From positions 930,001 through 994,000 of the forward strand of contig NZ_JAENHP010000001.1 of the NCBI RefSeq assembly GCF_016834655.1: 64,000 bases of DNA. Reading direction: 5' to 3'. This document shows, in pieces, positions 45,701-53,400 of this stretch (positions within the stretch are counted from its first letter, which is position 1; each line of letters begins with the position of its first letter). Position numbers and translations under genes: made by a program. Source of the DNA: Paractinoplanes ovalisporus. Its GTDB lineage: Bacteria; Actinomycetota; Actinomycetes; Mycobacteriales; Micromonosporaceae. Under the pieces are notes generated by a model, which saw nothing but the letters and a program-made list of their open reading frames with translations, did not search any database and had not been told where the DNA came from.

Positions 45701-47676
45701 TGCGCCGCAGCTGCGAGGGTCTGGTGCGCGGCGGTGACCTCGAGATGGCCAGCGGCGCCTGGAACGCCATTCTGCTGGGCCAGCTCGAATCGGCGGCCAC
45801 TGTGGACGAGTACGCCGCCGACATCGAGACGGCACTGGCCTTCGACGCCCGTACGGGAAACGAGTTCTTCGGCGCCGTGGCGGTCGCGCATCGGCAGCTG
45901 GCCCGCGCGCTGCAGGGCCGCACGCTGCCGCCCGGCACCCTCGACGACGCGGGCTTCGCCGAGGCCATCCACCTGGCCGGCATGCCACCGCAGGCGCTCA
46001 CCACCAACGTCTTCCACCTGTGCCGGGCCTTGGCGGCGGCCGTGTTCGGCGACGACGAAGTGCTTCGCCGGCATGCCGACCTGGCCCGGCGCGCCATGGC
46101 CGTGCTGCCCGGCTATCTGGCGACCCAGGGTCACGTGCTGTCGTCGCTGGGCCACGTGATCCGCCTGCACACCCTGCCGCCGGAGGAGCGGGCCGACGAC
46201 CCGGGCACGGCCGAGGTGGTCGCGAGTCTGGAGTGGATGCGCGCCCGCGCCGCCGACTGCCCGGCCAACTTCGGGCACCTCGCGCTGTGGCTGACGGCCG
46301 AGGAGGCCTGGCTGCGGGACGATCTCTCCACCGCGTACGTGTCGTTCGACCACGCCGTGCAGGCCGCGCAGACCCGGCAGCGGCCGTGGCACGCCGCGCT
46401 GATCCTGGAACGAGCCGCCCGGCTGCACTTCTCGGTCGGCCTGGAGGCCGGCGGGCGGCTGCACATCGCCGAGGCGTTGCGGGTCTACGAGGAGTGGGGC
46501 GCGAGCGGCAAGGTGAACCAGCTGCGCGCCGCCCACCCGGCGCTGCGCCCGGTCGAGCGGGTCATCCGGTCGCGGTCGCGGGTCACCGGAGCGCTGCGCT
46601 CGGACCAGCTGGACACGATGGCGATCCTGCGGGCGTCACAGGCGCTCAGCTCGGCCACCGACCTGGGCGCGCTGCGGGCGGCCATCGTCGAGCAGCTGAC
46701 CGCGCTGACCGGAGCGTCCGAAGTGGTGCTCGTGGTGCGCGGCGAGGACGGCGAATGGTTCCTGCCCGGCGGGCCGGACGGGGCGATCAAGCTCGACATC
46801 GAGGGCGCCGAGGTCTACGGGCTGCTGCCGGCGAGCGCTGTCCAGTACGCCGTACGCACGCGTGATGTGCTGCTGGTGGAGGACGCGACCCGCGACGACC
46901 GGTTCGCCCGCGACCCCTTCCTCAACGGCGCGCAACGCTGCTCGCTGCTGGTCGTGCCGGTGGTGCAGGGTGACGCCCTGCGGGCCGTACTCGTGCTGGC
47001 CAACCGCCAGACCAGTGGCCTGTTCACGACCGACCGGTTGGACGCGGTCAAGCTCATCACCGGCCAGCTGGTCGTCTCGCTGAACAACGCCATGCTCTAC
47101 GCCTCACTGGAAGCCCGGGTCGCCGAGCGGACCCACGCTCTGGCCGAGGCCAACACCAAGCTCGAGGAGCTGAGCGCGACCGACGCGCTGACCGGGCTGG
47201 CCAACCGGCGCCGCTTCGAGCAGGCGCTGGCCGCCCACCACGACCGGCTGCGGCACTCCGGGCTGGGATACGCGGTGCTGATGGTCGACGTCGACTTCTT
47301 CAAGAAGTACAACGACCGGTTCGGCCACCAGGCCGGCGACGAGTGCCTGCGCAAGGTCGGCGCCGCCCTGGCCGGGACGATCCGGGCCGGCACCGACCTG
47401 GCCTGCCGCTACGGCGGCGAGGAGTTCGTCGTCGTGCTCGGCGACGCCGACCCGGCCGTCGCCGGGACCCTGGCCGAGCGGGTGCGCGCCGGCATCCGGG
47501 GGCTGCGGATCCCGCACCCGGACGGGCCCGGCGGCTACGTCACCGTCAGCGTGGGTGTGGCCGTGGCGACCGGCGCCGACGACGATGACGTGCTGGGCCG
47601 GGCCGACGCCGCCCTCTACGCGGCCAAGGCGGCCGGGCGCGACATCGTGCGGATGGCCGAGCCCGCGCTGGCGTAG
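42748..47676 (+). CDS. Giant signalling protein 1: kinase-like, AAA-type ATPase, TPR-like, GAF, GGDEF
   Basis: 1642 residues. Residues ~20-270 form a protein-kinase fold without a clear Gly-rich loop; the catalytic loop is HKDINPVN (~129) and the metal motif is DFDVAS instead of DFG, a variant known from large kinase/ATPase hybrids. An AAA/STAND-type ATPase starts near 295 with P-loop SGPAGVGKSAL (~326) and Walker B LLMAVEDLQWADP. A long helical TPR-like region follows (to ~1270), then GAF (~1285-1445) and GGDEF (~1470-1640) with intact RYGGEEF. It should make c-di-GMP in response to signals sensed by the upstream parts. Whether the kinase part is active is unclear. The protein is soluble. 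Confidence 0.9.
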   Translation: MGVESREGQPPELSTAGSYHAVLSSTERTVVKRVYLADGETSVIWKEYYGASGPMRRRREHALLQRLAGIPGVGRLAAWTHPDAELLVDEGGRTLAYAAAAREISLGDVPRLAHRLARIIAGMHARGVVHKDINPVNIVLDDTGRPVLVDFDVASLFSEDQTAFNDLREIEGTLAYLPPEQTGRTGLPVDHRADLYALGATLYEVVAGRPPFVHDDDLQLVRDLLLRVPAPLTELRPETPPMLSAVVARLLEKEPDRRYQSAEGLAHDLARLCDLPEVAFPLGERDFPLRLTAPSLLVGRDTEVIELRAAWEEAVLGGKRGILVSGPAGVGKSALMNALRRPVATRGGWFVIGRADPARLGAAAGPVLRALRRLGRLLLAEPQESLTALRTPLLTALGPNAGLIATALPEFGTLLGGDHEEHPEAEDGGAAVRMRQAVVSLLATVVSRQRPLLMAVEDLQWADPTSFDLLDAILTEPGIEGVLVVGTFRPGEADDVSVGRWGAAVPVLRLENLPAEASADLLSEMLRLPGGDAERLAGLLYPWAAGNPADTLELANALRRGEALTLGEHGWRWDEERIRRQASRSDVAGLLRDRVEHLPPETLRLLRVLALLAGDEVPNLVFAQAAGMELTKMPAPMYPAMEEDFIITTVIPGNAAAPARPAFRHERVRRAVLAGLSDDDRRRMRLDMARRLATGPDTAVLAAEQYLEAAGLVTEAAERHTMAGLFGVAAESAAAAGNHQAADDYAAAAVEAYLALGRPDDDPGLIEVLGRRHRALYLLGRLDEADRVYAAVEKADPDPVRLTSVAVVQLSSLAQRSRQLEGLELGRHLLTRLGDELPGPEFGRRIPEFLREILAWADRLDLAADLARPEITDPRVLARSRVYGKLMPMCFLLGERLLGGWVLIQSWRMWVRYGPSAQLGATLTSLGMMLLQNTDDYRAGTRIGRHVLEVSDRRDYEPFTSLARYRHAMQLQIWTEPIEDTIAALRRSCEGLVRGGDLEMASGAWNAILLGQLESAATVDEYAADIETALAFDARTGNEFFGAVAVAHRQLARALQGRTLPPGTLDDAGFAEAIHLAGMPPQALTTNVFHLCRALAAAVFGDDEVLRRHADLARRAMAVLPGYLATQGHVLSSLGHVIRLHTLPPEERADDPGTAEVVASLEWMRARAADCPANFGHLALWLTAEEAWLRDDLSTAYVSFDHAVQAAQTRQRPWHAALILERAARLHFSVGLEAGGRLHIAEALRVYEEWGASGKVNQLRAAHPALRPVERVIRSRSRVTGALRSDQLDTMAILRASQALSSATDLGALRAAIVEQLTALTGASEVVLVVRGEDGEWFLPGGPDGAIKLDIEGAEVYGLLPASAVQYAVRTRDVLLVEDATRDDRFARDPFLNGAQRCSLLVVPVVQGDALRAVLVLANRQTSGLFTTDRLDAVKLITGQLVVSLNNAMLYASLEARVAERTHALAEANTKLEELSATDALTGLANRRRFEQALAAHHDRLRHSGLGYAVLMVDVDFFKKYNDRFGHQAGDECLRKVGAALAGTIRAGTDLACRYGGEEFVVVLGDADPAVAGTLAERVRAGIRGLRIPHPDGPGGYVTVSVGVAVATGADDDDVLGRADAALYAAKAAGRDIVRMAEPALA

Positions 47677-47686
47677 CGCCTCACGC

Positions 47687-48505
47687 CTAGCGCAGGAACG
47701 CGTTCTTGGCGGCAGCGAGCCAGAGGGCCTGCCCGGCGGCGTTGGGGTGCACGCCGTCCGGGACCAGCGTGCGCAGCGGCCGCTTGTCCGAGGCGAACTG
47801 CCCGAAGGCGTTGATCGTGGTCCAGCCGTTCTCGCGGGCCAGGGCCTCGATGCCGCGCAGCCGCACCGTGTGCGCGTACCGCTGGGTCGTGGTCTTGCCC
47901 GGCGTACCCTCGGGGTTCTGGAGGACCGGCACGATCTCGGGGTTGGGCCACTGGGCCGCGAGCTTGTCGGTGAGCCGCCGGTAGGTCGGGTACGCCGTTT
48001 CCTTGTCCTCGTTGTGGCTGTAGTTCACGAGGTAGAGGTCGCCACCCTGGGCGGTCAGCTTGTCGAACCGGTCGCCCTGCAGGGCATAACCCGCCTTGGC
48101 GCCGCCGACGCTGCCGTTGTAGAACGACAGAGTGAGCCAGCCGTTGCCCTCGGTGAGCACGACCGGAGCGCCGTACGCCTGCTTGTTGTGGTCCCAGAGG
48201 CGGTAGGTGGTGCGGTAATCCGGGTAGCGCTGCGCGATCCACGCCGCCAGCTGATAGAACCACTCCGCCTTGTCGTTGCCCGTGGAGTCGCCGAGCAGCG
48301 TGATGGTGGCGTTCTCCCAGCCGCGCGACAACCGGTTCATCAGCTGGCCGGGCGCACCCACGGCCAGTTGTTCCGGCGCCGGTGCGGCCTGGTTGGTCGG
48401 GCCCGGTTGAGGCGCCGCTTCGGCGTTGCTCTGGGCGTAGACGACGGGCGCAGCGATGATCGCCGTGAGCGCGAGGGCGCCGACGGCGGTGGCACGGAAA
48501 GCCAT
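47687..48505 (-). CDS. Secreted SGNH/GDSL hydrolase
   Basis: 272 residues from ATG 48505. A signal peptide (MAFRATAVGALALTAIIAAPVVYAQ, cleavage near residues 25-30) precedes a short Pro/Ala linker. The GDSL block is ITLLGDSTGN (nucleophile Ser) and the catalytic Asp/His are in VPDGVHPNAAG. It belongs to the SGNH esterases that remove acyl groups from sugars or lipids outside the cell. The longer upstream frame is rejected because it puts 48 polar residues before the signal. The 200 bp upstream (48506-48705) hold no other gene I can support. Confidence 0.88.
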   Translation of the reverse strand: MAFRATAVGALALTAIIAAPVVYAQSNAEAAPQPGPTNQAAPAPEQLAVGAPGQLMNRLSRGWENATITLLGDSTGNDKAEWFYQLAAWIAQRYPDYRTTYRLWDHNKQAYGAPVVLTEGNGWLTLSFYNGSVGGAKAGYALQGDRFDKLTAQGGDLYLVNYSHNEDKETAYPTYRRLTDKLAAQWPNPEIVPVLQNPEGTPGKTTTQRYAHTVRLRGIEALARENGWTTINAFGQFASDKRPLRTLVPDGVHPNAAGQALWLAAAKNAFLR

Positions 48506-48705
48506 GGAGGGGCGGGCTCCTGGAGCAGTCGGAACGGGTGGATCCTGATCCCGATGAATGCGGGCGGCTAAAGATAGCGGCAGTGATCTTGTGGGCAACA
48601 GCGCCGGTGCGGCATTCGCGGCTGACGTTCCCGGCGGTCCCGGCTCCACCGTTCGGCTGAATCACTTCGAAACCCGTCAAGACGGGCGTCCCCGTGCGGG
48701 ACCAC

Positions 48706-49461
48706 TCAGCCCAGGTCGGGGTGGACCATCCAGACATTCGGTTCCCAGTACGAGCCCACGTCGCCCGCCACGTCGATGCGCACCGGCGCCAGGCCCTCGG
48801 GGAAGACATAGTCGCCGCTCTCCGGGAAGAGCATGCCCGTCCACTCCTCCCACTCCCCCACCGTCCCGGTGATGATCATCGACTCGGGCAGCGTCGTCGA
48901 CACCCGGGCACCGAGCCGCTCGTGGACCCGCATCCAGGGGTCGAGCAGTTGCCCGTCGGGCCGCCGCCACCGCACGAACTGCTCGATCGGGGTGAGCGGG
49001 TAGCGCTCCTTCCAGGACGGCCGCACCGGCGCCACCAGGTGGGTGAGCCCCCGGCGCCGCGCGACCTCACGCATCGCGGTCAGCAACTCACGCGCCAGGC
49101 CACGGCGGCGACCGCCCCGCGGAGTCTCGGCCGCCAGCGCACACAGCGTGTTCACGGGCTCACCGGCCCGCGTACGGGCGAAGCACTGCTCGATGGCCGA
49201 GTCGATGCCGTCCGGCAGGTTCGCGTCGTCGCCGTCCCACCACAAGGGACCGGTGTGCCCCTCGGCCACGACCGCCCCGGTCTCGTCGTCCCACAGCACG
49301 AACTGGTAGTCGGCCAGCTCCTCGTCGAGGTACGCCCACAAGGGACCGAGCCGGTCACCGTGCATGTTGTACTCCGGCCAGACCTCGGCCGAGGGAATGC
49401 CGCGCTCCCACAGATCGGGCCGTTCCGCGGCCGTGTGCATCGTCAGCGCCATGCCCCTCAT
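48706..49461 (-). CDS. GNAT-like N-acetyltransferase
   Basis: About 251 residues from ATG 49461, or 248 from ATG 49452, which sits just after GAGGGG; the second may be the true start (MALTMHTAAERPDLWERG). The acetyl-CoA loop is RGGRRRGLARELLTAMREVARRRGL, and the last third (WMRVHERLGARVSTTLPESMIITG, then VGEWEEWTG) fits GNAT proteins of the long variety common in actinomycetes. The substrate is unknown. It is cytoplasmic. Confidence 0.75.
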   Translation of the reverse strand: MRGMALTMHTAAERPDLWERGIPSAEVWPEYNMHGDRLGPLWAYLDEELADYQFVLWDDETGAVVAEGHTGPLWWDGDDANLPDGIDSAIEQCFARTRAGEPVNTLCALAAETPRGGRRRGLARELLTAMREVARRRGLTHLVAPVRPSWKERYPLTPIEQFVRWRRPDGQLLDPWMRVHERLGARVSTTLPESMIITGTVGEWEEWTGMLFPESGDYVFPEGLAPVRIDVAGDVGSYWEPNVWMVHPDLG

Positions 49462-49514
49462 GATGAGCCCGCGACCGCCGTTTGAGGAGTGAGATTTTTT
49501 CGCACCTCGGTCAC

Positions 49515-50114
49515 TCAGGTGTGGAACATCAGGGCACTCAGCGAAGGCATGACGATCAGCGGGAGCAAAGCCGTCCACAGTGAGGTGACGTCGGCCAGGT
49601 GGCCGATCAGGGGGCGGCCAGGCCGCCAGCACTGACGGTCAAGCCAAGGGTCGTGCCGCTGACTGTGCCGACCCGGGACAGCACGCAGACCAGGCTGGCG
49701 ACGCGCACCCGACCCAGCGGGCCGGGCTTCGACCACGCTACGCCTGAGCCCCGCCCGATAACCGTTGTCCACAATTCCGGCTTGTCCACAGGCCCCACCC
49801 CAAGATCGCCCAAATCGCGAAACAATGGGGACTAGGGTGGTGGTCCCCCTGGCAGGGCGGGCCATGGATAGGAGTAGCACCTGGGGCCGGGAGCAACAGC
49901 CACCCACGACGCCAAACCGAGCGTGGCGCGGCCGCCCCGCAGAGAGCCGCCGATGCCGCCCGGATAGCGGACGAACAGTGCCGCGGTGCCGGCCGACGAC
50001 GTGCCCAGGGCGGTGCTGGGCGTAGAGCGAGACGAACGTTCCGAGGCCGACGAACGCGACCGACCGGAACACCACGGCGAGGGTCAGGCGTACGGACGAT
50101 CCGGGCGATTCCCG
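49515..50114 (-). pseudogene. Decayed MFS transporter (C-terminal half)
   Basis: On the minus strand the segment begins SSVRLTLAVVFRSVAFVG, continues LGTFVSLYAQ, and after several frame changes (GTAALFV, GGIGGSL, GTVSGTTLGLTVSAGGLAAP) ends PLIGHLADVTSLWTALLPL just before TGA 49515. This is the order of the second half (TM7-12) of fosmidomycin-resistance-type MFS exporters, read in at least three frames, with the middle replaced by unrelated sequence that carries two DnaA boxes. The N-terminal half is absent. It meets the AraC remnant head-to-head near 50110. Non-functional. Confidence 0.7.
49765..49790. promoter_or_regulatory. Two DnaA boxes in tandem
   Basis: TTGTCCACA occurs at 49765-49773 and again at 49782-49790 in the same orientation, 17 bp apart. 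This nonamer is the actinobacterial DnaA-box consensus. The pair lies inside the decayed MFS gene, in the stretch that does not match the transporter. No dnaA or dnaN gene is near, so this is not the replication origin itself. Confidence 0.5.
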
Positions 50115-50448
50115 TACGCTGGCGCAGCTCGGACGGGTGGTCGGTGCGAGCGACCGTACGCTGTCCCGGCTGTTCCGCCACGACCTGGGCATGACGTTTC
50201 CGCAGTGGCGCACCCAGCTCCGGCTGCACCGCGCGCTGGTGCTGCTGGCCGACGGAGCGCCGGTGACCATAGTGGCGCACCGGTGCGGGTGGTCGTCGGC
50301 GAGTACGTTCATCGATGTCTTTCGCCGCACGTTCGGGAACACGCCCGGGGCCCACCTGCCCCGACGGCCGCCCGGACCGGCTGGACAAGCGATCGAATTC
50401 GCCGCGGAGGTGGTGTCCCACCAGGGGCGGGGCGTACCGTCCGGATAG
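50104..50448 (+). pseudogene. AraC-family regulator remnant (DNA-binding domain only)
   Basis: From about 50107 the frame reads DSRTLAQLGRVVGASDRTLS, then FRHDLGMTFPQWR and RCGWSSASTFIDVFRR, the paired helix-turn-helix domain of AraC proteins (~100 residues), with a normal ending at 50448. The N-terminal cupin/effector domain is missing: upstream of ~50107 lies the antisense of the MFS remnant. A GTG at 50137 is the first possible start but lies within the HTH. It is probably a remnant, although an isolated AraC DNA-binding domain could still bind DNA if expressed. Confidence 0.72.
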
Positions 50449-50471
50449 CCCGCCGGGAATGGAAGGACGAG

Positions 50472-53400
50472 TTGACCGCCATCTTTGGGACGACACCCGA
50501 GTCGGTCTCCGACCTCGAGGTGATCGCGCAGCTCGGCCGTGGGGCCGAGACGGTGGTCTACCGTGTCCGCCGCCACGGGGAGGACTATGCCCTCAAGGTG
50601 CTGTCGGCGGCCGACGGCGAGCACGCTCTCACCATGATCCGCCGGGAGGCGGCGCTGCTCGGCTGCGTCGGTCACCCGCTGCTCCCGCGCATCTTCGAGG
50701 TCGGCCGGTCGTCCGCCGGGGCCTATCTGGTCCTCGAATACATCGACGGCGCGCCGCTGTCGCAGGTGCTGCGCCGCGGGCCGCTCGACGAGGACGACGC
50801 CCTCCGCCTGGCCATCGACCTGGTGGGGCCGCTGGCCGCCGCCCACCGGGCCGGCCTGGTGCACCGTGACGTCAAACCCGACAACGTGATCGTGGAGCGG
50901 ACCGGCACCAGCCGCCTGATCGACTTCGGGCTGGCCGGGCGGGGTGGGGCCGACGACCGGATCGCGGGCACGCTGTCCTACTGCGCCCCCGAACAGACCG
51001 GCATGCTCAAGCGGCCGGTCGACGGCCGCTCCGACCTCTACGCCCTCGGCGTGCTGCTGCACGAATGTGTCACCGGCCGGCTCCCGTACGCCTCGGACGA
51101 CATCGGCGAGCTGATCCGGCTGCACGCCACCGCGCCGGTGCCCGACGCCCGCGAGACCCGCCCCGACCTGTCCCCGACGATGGCCGCGATCATCGCCACG
51201 CTGATGGCCAAGGACCCGGACGACCGCTACCAGAGCGGCGACGGCCTGCTCAGTGATCTGCGGCGGCTGGCCGAGCGGCCCGGTGACCGGTTCGCGGTGG
51301 CGTCCGACCGCCGGGGCGTCCGCCCGATCGGGCCCACCCTGCTGGTCGGCCGTGACCAGGAGGTGATCGCGCTGGCCAACCGCTGGCTGCGGGCGCGGGA
51401 CGGCGCGGGTGGGGCGGCCGTCGTCGAGGGCCCGGCCGGCGCGGGCAAGACACGGCTGGTGCGGGAACTGACGAACGCCGTCAAGTCGGACGGTGATCTG
51501 GTCCTCTACGGCAAGTGCGTGCCCGACGACCCGGTGCCGCTGGCGCCTCTGCGCGGGGCGGTCGAGCGTTATCTCCGTACGGTGGAACGCCTCCCCGACG
51601 GTGAGCGGGAACGCGCGATCGGGCGGCTGACCCGGGCCGCGGGCCGCGGTGGCCCCCTGCTGCGCACGCTGTCGCCGCTGCTGGCCGACCTGATGCAGGC
51701 CCCCCGCATCGGCGAGCTCAACCGGCAGGAACAGTTCGTCAACGCCGTCGCCGCCTTCCTGGTCGGGCTGGCCGACGAGTTCCAGGGCGCGGTGCTGCAC
51801 ATCGACGACGTGCAGTGGCTCGACGGCCCGACCCGCCGGGTGCTGCAACAGGTGACCAACCGGCTCACCGGCACCCCGCTGCTGGTGATCGCGACCAGCC
51901 GGGACGACGCCGACAGCGCGGCCGCGCTCGACCGGTTCGGCGCCGACATGGACGCCACCCTGGACACCCGCCTGCCGCTGCGCCCGCTCGACCGCGACGC
52001 CGTGATCCAGCTCGTCGAGGAACACCTGGGCGGGGTCAGCCTGCCCGGGGCCCAGATCGCCGAGCTGGCCGAACGGGCCGGCGGCAACCCGTTCATCGTC
52101 GGCGAGTACGTCCGCGCGGTCTTCGACGCCGGGCTGATCGCGCCCACCTGGAAGGGCTGGCGGCTCGACCTGGCCGGGCTCGACCGTCTGGAGCTGTCGG
52201 GCGACGCCGTCGACCTGGTGCTGCAGCGCATCGACGGCCTCGGCGAAGAGAGCCGGCGCCTGCTGGTGGCGGGCGCGACGGCCGGTCGCTGGTTCCCGGC
52301 CGAGCTGGTGGCGGCGGTCTGCGCCATCGACCCCCGGCACGCGCGGGCCCTGCTGACCGAGGCCGAGTCGCGGCGGCTGGTGACCGCGGCCGGCACCGGC
52401 GGATACCGGTTCCTGCACGACCGCATCCGCGAGGCTCTGCTGGTCGGCCTCGACGACGCCGCCCTGCGCCGGATGCATCAGCGGATCGCCGAGATGCTCG
52501 ACGCGGCCACCTTCGACGACCCCCGCTACGTCTATTCCACGGCCCGGCACTACGCGCTCGGCGAGACCCACCGCCGGCCCGACCGGGTGCACCTGAGCGG
52601 CCTCAACGCCGGGCGGCTGGCCCTGGCCGAGCACGCGCCGGCCGAGGCTCGCACGTTCCTCGAGGCGGCCCGGCAGGCGGCCGAGAGCGCCGGTCTGGCC
52701 CCGCAGCCGGGCTTCTATGTGGCGCTGGGCACGAGCTGCGCCCGCACCGGCCGGTTCGCCGAGGCGCTGCGGCACCTCGACCACGCGCTGCGCGACGAGC
52801 CCGACAAGTTGCGCCGAGCCGAGATCCGGGCCCAGGTGGCGCAGGTGCACAACAGCTCGTGGAACCCGGACCGGGCCTTCGACGCCGTACGCCGGGGGCT
52901 CGCCGAAGTGGGCAGGCCGCTCCCCCGCGGCCGGGTCGGGCTGGTGCTGACCACGCTGGTGTCGGTGCTGCTCGGCCTGTTCGTGGGGCGTACCCACGTC
53001 GGCTTCGGCACCGCCCGCGACCGCAGCCGGGAACGCTACCGCCTGCAGGCCATCCTCTATGACCTGGGCACGTTCGCGCTGTCCATGCGGATGCGCCGCC
53101 TGATGCGGGCCATGATGAGCCTGCGCGCGCTCTACCCGATCAACCGGCTCGGCCCGGGCCGCGAATACGCCCAGCACATGGCCGGCCTCGGCGTGATCGC
53201 TGACGTGGCCGCCCGCCCGGCGCTGGCGTCCCGGCTGTTCGACCGGGCCGCGGCCGTGGCCGCCGAGATCGGCGACCCCGAGCTGGTGGGCTACGTCGAG
53301 TGGAAGCGCGGCGCGGGCAGCCACCTCGGCGGACGCGACGACGACTCGCAGATCTGGGGCAAGGCGCTGATCGAGCACGAACGCTGGCTCGAGCTGGGCG

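Noticed and set aside
42691..46536. 1281-codon frame on the minus strand
   Set aside because: Antisense shadow of giant signalling protein 1 with Gln/His/Arg-rich composition and no recognisable domain.
49765..49790. Chromosomal replication origin
   Set aside because: Only two DnaA boxes and no dnaA, dnaN, rpmH or AT-rich unwinding region nearby.
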